64,000 nucleotides of DNA, from assembly GCF_012271765.1 (NCBI RefSeq), contig NZ_VRKO01000011.1, positions 25,646 to 89,645 of the forward strand, in the 5' to 3' direction. The position numbers and the translations under genes were made by a program. The notes below the pieces were generated by a model. That model made no database searches, was not told the origin of the DNA, and saw only the letters and a list, made by a program, of their open reading frames with translations. Positions 56,608-64,000 of this stretch are shown here, one piece after another; positions within the stretch are counted from its first letter, which is position 1; every line of letters begins with the position of its first letter. This DNA is from Erwinia rhapontici (GTDB taxonomy: Bacteria > Pseudomonadota > Gammaproteobacteria > Enterobacterales > Enterobacteriaceae).

Positions 56608-58055
56608 TGAACCAGGCAATGAATGACTTTGTGGCGCACTACATCGACCAGCACCAGGCGCGATTCAGCGCATTAAGCGATGCCATCTGGGACCAGCCAG
56701 AAACGCGCTTTACCGAAACCTTCGCCGCCGGGCTGCTCTCCGGGGCACTGGAACAGGAAGGTTTTAGCATTGAACAGGCGGCGGGTGGCATTGAAACTGC
56801 GTTTATCGCCAGCTACGGGAAGGGTCAGCCGGTGATTGCCCTGCTGGGTGAGTATGACGCGCTGGCCGGGCTGAGCCAGCAGGCGGGATGCAGCACGCGC
56901 ACGCCGCTGGTCACGGATGGCAACGGCCACGGCTGCGGCCACAATCTGTTGGGCACTGCCGCGCTGGCGGCGGCCTGTGCGGTCAAGGCCTGGCTGCAAC
57001 AGAACAGCGCAACAGGCACGATCCGCTTTTACGGCTGCCCCGGCGAAGAGGGTGGCTCCGGTAAAACCTTTATGGTGCGTGAAGGGCTGTTCGACGATGT
57101 CGATGCCGCGCTGACCTGGCACCCGGAGGGCTTCAGCGGCATGTTTAATACCGCCACCCTCGCCAATATCCAGGCGGCGTTTCACTTCAGCGGCGTCGCC
57201 TCTCATGCGGCCAATGCACCGCACCTCGGACGCAGCGCGCTGGATGCCGTCACATTGATGAATACCGGCGCTAACTTCCTGCGCGAACACATTATTCCTG
57301 AAGCGCGGCTGCACTATGCGGTGACCAACAGCGGCGGCAGTTCCCCCAATGTGGTGCAGGCGGAGGCTGAAGTACTGTATCTGGTGCGCGCACCGCAGCT
57401 TGAGCAGCTGGAGGATATTTACCAGCGAGTAACCGATATCGCCCGTGGCGCCGCACTGATGACAGGTACGCAGATGAGCGTGCGCTTTGAAAAAGCCTGC
57501 TCCAACTATCAGCCCAACCGGGTGCTGGAACAGCTGATGTATCGCCAGCTCACGCATTTTGGATTGCCCGATTATACCGACGAAGAACGCCAGTTTGCCG
57601 CCGATATTCGCCAGACGCTGAACGCCGACGATCTGCGTAACGCCCGGCTGAACGCTGCGCGTACCGGGGGGAGTGCGGGCCACGCCTGGGTAGAGGCGCT
57701 GGGCGATCGCGTGCTGATGGAGAGCGTTGCTCCGTACTGCGCCAGCGAAGAGGTGCTGTACGGCTCAACCGATGTGGGTGACGTCAGTTGGGTGGCACCG
57801 ACCGCACAGTGTTTTACCCCCTGTTTTGCCTTCGGCACGGCACTGCACAGCTGGCAGTTAGTGGCCCAGGGCCGCACCCCGATTGCCCATAAAGGCATGT
57901 GTCTTGCAGGTAAAACCCTGGCGGCAACCGCGCTGGCATTATTCAGCGATGCGGATGTCCTGGATAAGGCGCAGCAGGAGCTCCGTCAGCAGCGGGCCAG
58001 ACAGCCTTACTACTGCCCCATTCCGGCAGGCGTTAAACCAACGCCGCTGGCGTAA
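56607..58055 (+). CDS. abgB: p-Aminobenzoyl-glutamate hydrolase subunit B
   Basis: A 482-residue M20-family protein, partner of AbgA. Motifs are LGEYDALAGLSQQAG, GHGCGHNLLGTAAL, GCPGEEGGSGKTFMV and TDVGDVSWVAPT. Start choice: ATG at 56607 overlaps the last base of the abgA stop; a GTG one codon earlier is also possible after GGAGG. Both subunits are needed for activity in E. coli. It precedes the transporter abgT by 100 bases. Confidence 0.92.
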   Translation: MNQAMNDFVAHYIDQHQARFSALSDAIWDQPETRFTETFAAGLLSGALEQEGFSIEQAAGGIETAFIASYGKGQPVIALLGEYDALAGLSQQAGCSTRTPLVTDGNGHGCGHNLLGTAALAAACAVKAWLQQNSATGTIRFYGCPGEEGGSGKTFMVREGLFDDVDAALTWHPEGFSGMFNTATLANIQAAFHFSGVASHAANAPHLGRSALDAVTLMNTGANFLREHIIPEARLHYAVTNSGGSSPNVVQAEAEVLYLVRAPQLEQLEDIYQRVTDIARGAALMTGTQMSVRFEKACSNYQPNRVLEQLMYRQLTHFGLPDYTDEERQFAADIRQTLNADDLRNARLNAARTGGSAGHAWVEALGDRVLMESVAPYCASEEVLYGSTDVGDVSWVAPTAQCFTPCFAFGTALHSWQLVAQGRTPIAHKGMCLAGKTLAATALALFSDADVLDKAQQELRQQRARQPYYCPIPAGVKPTPLA

Positions 58056-58155
58056 CGATATTCGACGTTCCCGGAGGCCTGGCTCGATCCCGGCCCCGTT
58101 AAAAAAATAACACGCAAACACCATCATAACGACGACAAGGCAATAGGGTTAATCA

Positions 58156-59679
58156 ATGAGCGAAACAACAGCGGCCAACAAAAGCCCGGGAAAGATTTTT
58201 TACTGGATTGAACGCATCGGCAACAAGATACCTAATCCGTTTCTGTTATTTGTTTATCTGATTGCTGTACTGATGATATCGACCGCGCTGCTCTCCTGGT
58301 TCGGCGTGGCGGTGAAAAATCCGGCCAGCGGTAAGATGGTCGAGGTCAAAAACCTGCTGAGCGTGGCGGGCATCCAGTGGGTCCTGCCGAATATCATCAA
58401 AAACTTCAGCGGCTTTGCCCCGCTGGGTTCGATCCTCGCGCTGATGATTGGTGCCGGACTGGCCGAAAAAACCGGGCTGTTGCAGGCACTGATGAATAAG
58501 ATGGCCTCGTTTGTCAGCGCCCGCTACGCCAGTTATATGGTGCTGTTTATCGCCTTCTTCAGCCATATTTCGTCGGATGCTGCACTGGTGGTGATGCCGC
58601 CACTGGGTGCCCTGATGTTTATTGCCGTCGGTCGTCATCCGGTCGCCGGGCTGCTTGCCGCAATTGCCGGGGTGGCTTCCGGCTTTACCGCCAACCTGCT
58701 GATTGTGACCACCGATGTGCTGCTCTCGGGCATCAGCAGTGAGGCGGCCAAAGCGGTGAGCGATACCGTACACGTCAGCGTCATCGATAACTGGTTCTTT
58801 ATGGCCAGCTCGGTGATCGTGCTGACCTTCGCGGGCGGGCTGCTGACGGATAAGTTTGTTGAACCCCGCCTGCCCGCCTGGCAGGGAGACAGTGAAGAGA
58901 AGCTCGCCAGCCTGACACCGTTGCAGAACCGTGGCCTGCTGATGAGTGCGCTGGCGGCAGTCGTGTTTATCGGTCTGGTGGCGCTGATGGTGGTACCTGA
59001 AGGGGCGATGCTGCGCAATCCGGGCAGCGGCGCGATCATCCCTTCGCCGTTTATTCAGGGCATTGTGCCGCTGATTATTCTGTTCTTCTTTGTGGTGGCG
59101 ATCACTTACGGCGTGGCGACAAAGCAGATCACCCGCCCGGATGATGTACCTGCCCTGCTGATTGAACCGATGAAAAGCATGGCCGGATTTATCGTGATGG
59201 TGTTCCCGCTCGCCCAGTTTGTCGCGATGTTTAACTGGAGCAATATGGGCACATTTATGGCGGTGGGGCTGACGGATGTGCTGGAGCAAATGTCCATGAC
59301 CGGCGCACCGGCGTTTATCGGGCTGATGTTCCTGTCGGCGTTTCTTTGCATGTTTATCGCCAGTGGGTCAGCTATCTGGTCGATCCTGGCACCAATTTTC
59401 GTGCCGATGTTTATGCTGCTTGGCTTCCACCCGGCCTTCGCACAGATGATTTTCCGCATCGCTGACTCTGCTGTGTTGCCGCTGTCGCCAATGTCACCGT
59501 TCCTGCCGCTGTTCCTTGGCTTCCTGCAACGCTACCGCAAAGACGCGCAGCTCGGGACCTATTACACGCTGATTATGCCGTATCCGCTGGTGTTTTTTGC
59601 CGTGTGGATTGCGCTGCTGCTGGCGTGGTATGCGCTGGGGCTGCCGATTGGGCCAGGGGTGTATCCGGTGTTGCCGTAG
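58156..59679 (+). CDS. abgT: p-Aminobenzoyl-glutamate transporter
   Basis: A 507-residue membrane protein of the AbgT family with about eleven membrane segments; E. coli AbgT has 508 residues. Typical parts are IERIGNKIPNPFLLFVYLIAVLM at the start, IAFFSHISSDAALVVMPPLGALMF and the late PLSPMSPFLPLFLGFLQRYRKDAQLGTYYTLIMPYPL. It brings p-aminobenzoyl-glutamate into the cell for AbgAB. It closes the abg operon. Confidence 0.93.
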   Translation: MSETTAANKSPGKIFYWIERIGNKIPNPFLLFVYLIAVLMISTALLSWFGVAVKNPASGKMVEVKNLLSVAGIQWVLPNIIKNFSGFAPLGSILALMIGAGLAEKTGLLQALMNKMASFVSARYASYMVLFIAFFSHISSDAALVVMPPLGALMFIAVGRHPVAGLLAAIAGVASGFTANLLIVTTDVLLSGISSEAAKAVSDTVHVSVIDNWFFMASSVIVLTFAGGLLTDKFVEPRLPAWQGDSEEKLASLTPLQNRGLLMSALAAVVFIGLVALMVVPEGAMLRNPGSGAIIPSPFIQGIVPLIILFFFVVAITYGVATKQITRPDDVPALLIEPMKSMAGFIVMVFPLAQFVAMFNWSNMGTFMAVGLTDVLEQMSMTGAPAFIGLMFLSAFLCMFIASGSAIWSILAPIFVPMFMLLGFHPAFAQMIFRIADSAVLPLSPMSPFLPLFLGFLQRYRKDAQLGTYYTLIMPYPLVFFAVWIALLLAWYALGLPIGPGVYPVLP

Positions 59680-59709
59680 GGGGCGTGACGCCTGCCGCAA
59701 GCGCGGATT

Positions 59710-59739
59710 CCAAAGGGCGGGGCGACTGCCGCCCTTTGG
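59710..59739. terminator. Hairpin in the convergent gap after abgT
   Basis: CCAAAGGGCGG-ggcgactg-CCGCCCTTTGG is a perfect 11-base-pair stem. A second imperfect hairpin (CCCAC-aaa-GTGGG, flanked by CGCTT/AAGCG) follows at 59741-59768. They separate abgT from the convergent ABC permease gene; there is no T-run. Confidence 0.45.
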
Positions 59740-59831
59740 TCGCTTCGCCCACAAAGTGGGAAAGCGAAACGCCCTTGGCCTGGCCGTTAATCTTGACCTG
59801 CCGTTGACCGTAAACGCCGTAAGATAACGGT

Positions 59832-61571
59832 TTAAACCTGCCACGGCAGCACGCCACGATGACGTCGTGCCAGCCATGACGCCAGCAGCATCAGCAGCAC
59901 CACCAGCAGGATCATCAGACAGCCAACGGCGGCGGCCAGCGTTGAGGAACCGCCCTCATCGAGGAAGACAATCGTCGGCCCAAGGGTCTGGGTTGCAGAG
60001 GTCACCAACAGAATCGATACCTGAATTTCGTTCAGCGCGGTCAGGAATACCAGAATCGCCCCGGCAATCGCCGAAGGCGCCACCAGCGGCAGCACAATGT
60101 CACGCATGCGCCGCAGAAACCCCGCTCCCGCCAGCTGTGCGGCTTCATCCAGCGAACGCTCGATGCGGGCAAAACCAGCCAGCGTTGGCCGCAGCACCAG
60201 CGCCAGAAAGTTGGAAAGATAGGCCGCGAGAATAATCCACACCGTGCCGTAAAGACTGACATTCACCAGCGGCAGCGGTTTCAGGAAGAACAGCAGCGCG
60301 GCAATCCCGGTCACCACACCAGGCAAAGCGTAAGCCAGTTCGCTGGAGAGATGCAGCACCCGTACCAGGCGACTGCGGCGCCAGCTGAGGAAACAGGCCA
60401 TAAACAGCGCCATCACCGTGAGGATCGCCACTGCCAGCAGCGTCAGGCCCAGACTGGTGAGAAAAGCATGACGCACTGCGGGGTAGTCAAACAGCGCATT
60501 GCGGTAGTTAAGCAGCGTCAGTGATTGCAGGTTCAGTGACTGACCAAAACCCTGCGTCAACGAGGTGGTCAGCAGCGCCGAGAGCGGCAGCAGCAGGATC
60601 AGCACCATCAGCAACCATACCGCACACTCCACCGGCAGACGCCAGCGCCCGAGGGACTGAGTGAACGGCTGCGTGCTGCCATTCACGCGCACATCGCGTC
60701 GCCCGCCCAGCAGATTACTGACCAGCATACCGCCCAGAGTGATCGCCGTCAGCAGTAGCGAGAGCACCGCCATATCAGGCAATGCGCCCGGTCCGCTGGT
60801 ATTAAGCTGCTGATAAACCAGCGTGATCAACGTGGGCACCCGGCCAGGAATACCGAGCATAGCCTGAATACCAAAGTTGCCTGCCGCCGCCACAAACGAC
60901 AGCGCCGCACCGGCAAAGATCGCCGGACGCGCCAGCGGCAGGACCACCGTCAACAGAACGTGCAGCGGCGATGCGCCGGTAATGCGAGCCGCCTCCACCA
61001 GTTCAGCAGGCAGACGTTGCAACCCGGCGCGCACCGCCAGAAACACCAGCGGCGCATTGTGCAGGCCGAGCAGCAGAATAATACCACCTAGTGAATAGAG
61101 CGGCGGTGGCCCGCCGCTGTCAAACGGCAACCCAAGGGCCACCAGCGCCTGCATCACCAGACTGGACGGCGACAGCGCCTGTACCCACGCAAGCGCCGTG
61201 ACCTGTGGGGGGATCATCAGTGGCAGGATAAACGCAAAGACCCATGCCGCTTTCGCACGCATATTACTCAGCGCCACCAGCCAGGCAGCCAGCGTACCCA
61301 GCAGCAGCGCCAGTGCCGTCGAGGCCAGCGCAATCAGCAGCGTGTTGCCCGTTGCACGCAGCACCCGCGGGGTGGCAAGCAGCTCAAACAGACGCTGACT
61401 GTCCGGCACACCCTGCGGCGCCACGGCGGCCCAGACCAGCCGCGCCAGCGGGGCCACCGACAGCAGGCCGATCATCAGCGCCAGCAGCCACAGCACCCAG
61501 TGCTCGCTGCCAGGCAGACGCAACCTGCGCTGCCCCGGCAGGCTGCGCGTCAGAGAAGGCAGCACGCTCAT
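59832..61571 (-). CDS. Two-domain ABC permease, FbpB type
   Basis: A 579-residue permease with about twelve membrane segments in two fused halves, each with an EAA loop: LVEAARITGASPLHVLLTVVLPLARPA in the first and SLDEAAQLAGAGFLRRMRDIVLPLV in the second. This is typical of ferric-iron (FbpB/SfuB) and 2-aminoethylphosphonate importers. It is the last gene of a minus-strand ATPase, binding-protein, permease operon, starting three bases after the binding-protein gene ends. The substrate is not decided by this protein. Confidence 0.9.
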   Translation of the reverse strand: MSVLPSLTRSLPGQRRLRLPGSEHWVLWLLALMIGLLSVAPLARLVWAAVAPQGVPDSQRLFELLATPRVLRATGNTLLIALASTALALLLGTLAAWLVALSNMRAKAAWVFAFILPLMIPPQVTALAWVQALSPSSLVMQALVALGLPFDSGGPPPLYSLGGIILLLGLHNAPLVFLAVRAGLQRLPAELVEAARITGASPLHVLLTVVLPLARPAIFAGAALSFVAAAGNFGIQAMLGIPGRVPTLITLVYQQLNTSGPGALPDMAVLSLLLTAITLGGMLVSNLLGGRRDVRVNGSTQPFTQSLGRWRLPVECAVWLLMVLILLLPLSALLTTSLTQGFGQSLNLQSLTLLNYRNALFDYPAVRHAFLTSLGLTLLAVAILTVMALFMACFLSWRRSRLVRVLHLSSELAYALPGVVTGIAALLFFLKPLPLVNVSLYGTVWIILAAYLSNFLALVLRPTLAGFARIERSLDEAAQLAGAGFLRRMRDIVLPLVAPSAIAGAILVFLTALNEIQVSILLVTSATQTLGPTIVFLDEGGSSTLAAAVGCLMILLVVLLMLLASWLARRHRGVLPWQV

Positions 61572-61574
61572 CCT

Positions 61575-62552
61575 TTAGCCACCAAAAATTTCAGTGAATT
61601 TATCCCGCACCTGCTTATCGTCGGCCACCGCTTTATCGGTATCCAGCGTCAGCAGTTTGATGCTCTCCATCGGCGCAAAGCCTTCCGGCGCAGCCACACG
61701 TTTGTCGACAGGACGGTTCCCCTGGGTCGCGACTAACTGCTGACCTTTCTCCGACAGCATAAAGCTGACGAAGGCTTTGGCAGCCGCAACGTTATGTGCG
61801 CCTTTGAGGATCGCCACCGGCTCTGTCACATAGGACACGCCTTCCTGCGGATAGACCAGGTCCACCGGGGATCCCTGCTTCTTAGCACGGATGATATCGG
61901 CATCGGTGATCACGCCATATTTCGCCATGCCGCTGGCCACCGCTTTCAGCGCCGGGCCGTTGCCACCTTCCGGGGTCACGCCGTTCGCGGCCAGCTTCTG
62001 ATAAAAATCCCAGCCAATCGTCGGCGTATTGATCACCGTGTGCAGATGATAGAGCGCCGCACCGGAGTAAAGCGGGCTTGGCACCGCCACCTGCCCCCGG
62101 TTATCTGCCGCCGTCAACGCCATCCAGCTGTTTACCGGTTTGGCCTTTTGGGTGTTATAGCCAATCACCGTGGCGATGATTTTGGTGCCAAACCAGGTCT
62201 TATCTTTGTCATAGAAATCAGGGCTGATGTTGCTGACCGGCGCATCCGGCCAGGCCATCAGTTTGCCCTCTTTTTTCAGCGCGCCAAGGTTAATGGCATC
62301 TGCCACCAGCAGCACATCGGCTTTCACCTCACCGCTCATCATTTCGGTCCGCAGCACGTTCATCAATTGCGTGGTGCCGTTACGCGTCCAGGACACCTCG
62401 ATGCCGGGGTTCGCCGCTTTAAAGGCATCCATGGTTTGCTGGGCAATTTCCGGTGCCTGCGAGGTATACACCACCAGTTTGCCATCGGCCGCCAGGGTGG
62501 ACAGTGAAGAGAAGCCCACCAGCAGCGCCAGAATTTTTATCGTGTTACGCAT
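61575..62552 (-). CDS. ABC substrate-binding protein, FbpA type
   Basis: A 325-residue periplasmic binding protein read from the ATG at 62552, with AGGGAT upstream; a longer frame is possible. It has a signal peptide (IKILALLVGFSSLSTLAA) and type II fold motifs (LVVYTSQAPEIAQQTMDAFKAANPGIEVSWTRNGTTQLM). The paired tyrosines that bind iron in FbpA are not obvious, so a phosphonate or other anion is a real alternative. It lies between the ATPase and permease genes. Confidence 0.85.
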   Translation of the reverse strand: MRNTIKILALLVGFSSLSTLAADGKLVVYTSQAPEIAQQTMDAFKAANPGIEVSWTRNGTTQLMNVLRTEMMSGEVKADVLLVADAINLGALKKEGKLMAWPDAPVSNISPDFYDKDKTWFGTKIIATVIGYNTQKAKPVNSWMALTAADNRGQVAVPSPLYSGAALYHLHTVINTPTIGWDFYQKLAANGVTPEGGNGPALKAVASGMAKYGVITDADIIRAKKQGSPVDLVYPQEGVSYVTEPVAILKGAHNVAAAKAFVSFMLSEKGQQLVATQGNRPVDKRVAAPEGFAPMESIKLLTLDTDKAVADDKQVRDKFTEIFGG

Positions 62553-62592
62553 ATCCCTGAAGTCCTTTAAGTGATGGTAAATGAGAGAAAAA

Positions 62593-63660
62593 TTAAGCAG
62601 GAATGACCCAGCCATCAACGACCGACAGCTTCAGGCGCTCACCCGTCTGCCACAGTGGCGCATCGGTAAGCATCAGGGTCAGGCGGTTTTCCGGGTCAGC
62701 CTCCGGCGCGATCTCCAACTGGCGGTAACCGCCACGGTAAATCACCCGCTGAATAGTGCCCCAGAAGCCCGGCTGTTCTTCCGTTGCCAGACGTAAATCG
62801 GCTGCATGCAAACAGATTTTCCCAACAGGCAGTACGGGCTGTTGGGGGCTGGCACGCAGGGAGATGCGCTGTCCGTAAAGCGTGACCCAGGCGCGGCCGT
62901 GTCCGTCCGCTTCAATATCGCTGACGGTGACCACGCGGCCATCGTCAATAAAGCGCGCCACCATTTCACAGGCGGGCTGGCGGTAGAGAGTTTGTGGGCT
63001 GGCGAACTGCATCACCTGCCCGGCGTGCATCACCACAATGCGGTCGGCCAGCGCCATCGCTTCATGCTGATCGTGAGTGATATACAACAGCGTGGCACCA
63101 GAGTGCTGGTGAAAGCGGGTGAATTCCTCTTCCATGGTGGCGCGCAAATGCACATCGAGGTTGGCCAGAGGCTCGTCGAGCAGCACCACCTGAGGACGCG
63201 TTACCAGACAGCGGGCCAGTGCCACACGCTGCCGCTGGCCGCCTGAGAGATCGGCCGGCTTACGTTCGGCCATTCCTTCCAACCCGACCTGTAACAGAGC
63301 CGCAACCACCCGCTGCTGACGCAGCTCACGTGCCATCCCTTTCACTTTCAGACCGTATTCCACGTTTTCCGCCACTGACATATGCGGCCACAGCGCGTAG
63401 TTCTGAAAGACAATGCTCAGATCGCGCTGTTCCGGCGGCAGATGCTGCCCCGGCGCGCTGTAACAGCGTTCACCTATGCTGATCGTTCCCGCATCCGGGG
63501 TTTCAAAACCGGCCAGCGTACGCAACAGAGTGGTCTTACCGCAGCCGGAAGGGCCGAGTACCGCAATAAATTCACCGTGTTCAATATGGAGTGACACATC
63601 GCGCAGCACCGGCTGCGAACCAAAGGATTTACACAGGTTGTTGATCAGGATCGCAGACAT
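62593..63660 (-). CDS. ABC importer ATPase, FbpC/PotA type
   Basis: A 355-residue ATPase: Walker A GPSGCGKT at residues 36-43, LSGGQRQRVALARCL signature and Walker B VVLLDEPLANLD, followed by a C-terminal TOBE-like regulatory domain. It is the first gene of the minus-strand importer operon. The arrangement of ATPase, binding protein and fused permease is typical of ferric or phosphonate uptake. A gap of 40 bases separates it from the binding-protein gene. Confidence 0.9.
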   Translation of the reverse strand: MSAILINNLCKSFGSQPVLRDVSLHIEHGEFIAVLGPSGCGKTTLLRTLAGFETPDAGTISIGERCYSAPGQHLPPEQRDLSIVFQNYALWPHMSVAENVEYGLKVKGMARELRQQRVVAALLQVGLEGMAERKPADLSGGQRQRVALARCLVTRPQVVLLDEPLANLDVHLRATMEEEFTRFHQHSGATLLYITHDQHEAMALADRIVVMHAGQVMQFASPQTLYRQPACEMVARFIDDGRVVTVSDIEADGHGRAWVTLYGQRISLRASPQQPVLPVGKICLHAADLRLATEEQPGFWGTIQRVIYRGGYRQLEIAPEADPENRLTLMLTDAPLWQTGERLKLSVVDGWVIPA

Positions 63661-63771
63661 AAATGCAGTTCAGCTCCGTCAGTCACAGTAACGCGTTAAA
63701 ACATACTGAGCGTAGATGACAGGCAGGTGACAGTGCGATAGCGAACGGCAGTGACGTTGCTGACCAGGGCG

Positions 63772-63923
63772 GGTCAGGCGTGCCTGACCCCTACGGAATG
63801 CTGCGGGTTATTGGAATGGGCCGGGCGTGCCTGACCCCTACGGAATGCTGCGGGTTGTTGGAATGGGCCGGACGTGCCTGACCCCTGCGGAATGCTGCGG
63901 GTTGTTGGAATGGGCCAGGCGTG
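63772..63923. repeat. 47-bp tandem repeats of REP-like palindromes
   Basis: The string GTGCCTGACCCCTACGGAAT recurs with a 47-base period (TGCCTGACC starts at 63781, 63828 and 63875), each unit carrying a GGGCCGGGCG or GGGTCAGGC palindrome half and a GCTGCGGGTTGTTGG spacer. A fourth unit begins but stops after CCAGGCGTG. The palindrome is of the same family as those at 29275 and 40614. Confidence 0.8.
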
Positions 63924-64000
63924 TGTAGGACCGGGTACATAGGTAACAGATCAGACCGGGCACACAGGTAACACTTTTATGCCGGGTCGACCCTGATAAT
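63924..64000. mobile_element. Probable insertion-sequence end (IS481-like), cut by window
   Basis: From TGTAGGACCGGG onward the sequence no longer follows the 47-base repeat. It carries two direct copies of GACCGGGNACANAGGTAACA about 25 bases apart, typical of transposase-binding sites at the tips of IS481-type elements, and starts with TGT. The transposase lies beyond the window, so the family is uncertain. Confidence 0.45.

Larger units (their letters stand above)
63661..64000. other. Right-edge intergenic region with repeats
   Basis: No gene is visible. The first 100 bases should hold the promoter of the minus-strand importer operon, though no clear Fur box was found. The rest is a palindrome-based tandem array (63772-63923) followed by a probable insertion-sequence end. 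Confidence 0.6.

Noticed and set aside
55336..56619. Long 427-codon open frame opposite abgA
   Set aside because: It mirrors the abgA codons and lacks recognisable protein features.

Overview
The window looks like chromosomal DNA of a plant- or soil-associated member of Enterobacterales, most likely Erwiniaceae (Erwinia or Pantoea type). The reasons are the GC-rich coding style, the gene families with Escherichia-like counterparts (gat, ascG/bglA, abgRABT, ftnA), the membrane-bound three-subunit gluconate-type dehydrogenase, and the many short GC-rich palindromes between genes. No rRNA, tRNA, phage, CRISPR array or complete insertion sequence was seen. The assignment rests on family recognition by eye, not on a database search.

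Layout: 1-5820 holds the 3' end of an AraC-type regulator, then a minus-strand branched-chain/urea/amide-type ABC transporter operon (Tat-exported binding protein, two permeases, two ATPases) ending in an ANTAR-domain (AmiR-like) antiterminator. Its leader has a good sigma-54 promoter match, NtrC-like sites and a hexaloop hairpin of ANTAR type. 6005-10038 is an accessory stretch with two toxin-antitoxin pairs (HigB/RelE-like with Xre, ParE-like with a long antitoxin), a MepB-like protein, a hexapeptide acyltransferase plus DUF2000 pair, and an Lrp/AsnC regulator. 10055-16426 is the galactitol system (gatR divergent from gatZABCDY) with a 10-bp-phased operator array, followed by a uronate-dehydrogenase-like SDR. 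17536-25705 carries a GGDEF-EAL protein, a small exported protein, a chemoreceptor, a GNAT enzyme, a PAS-LuxR regulator with an NCS1 permease, and a Wzz/FepE-type chain-length regulator.

25943-32821 is a beta-glucoside system: ascG-like repressor, divergent PTS EIIB-EIIC-EIIA, and two GH1 6-phospho-beta-glucosidases. Between EIIA and the first glucosidase lies a 36-bp tandem array of about 15 units. 33141-40586 is a siderophore locus: a minus-strand ABC importer (ATPase, two permeases, binding protein) translationally coupled to an RpiR/SIS regulator, divergent from a TonB-dependent receptor, with Fur-like sites between. 40733-46205 is a poorly characterised PTS locus (EIIA, EIIB and EIIC of ascorbate/galactitol type, a LacD/YihT-like aldolase, a P-loop kinase, a small TPR-like protein) facing a SorC-family regulator.

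46601-54136 has ferritin ftnA with Fur-like sites, the gluconate-type dehydrogenase operon, a Fur-regulated lone metal-chelate binding protein, a GNAT enzyme and a porin. 54247-59679 is abgR facing abgABT for p-aminobenzoyl-glutamate use. 59832-63660 is a ferric-type (or phosphonate-type) ABC importer. The right edge has a 47-bp repeat array of the same palindrome family, apparently interrupted by the end of an insertion sequence.

Overall the region is dominated by nutrient acquisition: nitrogen compounds, galactitol, aryl/beta-glucosides, iron, aminobenzoyl-glutamate and an unknown PTS sugar. Short palindromic repeats sit at many of the gene boundaries.
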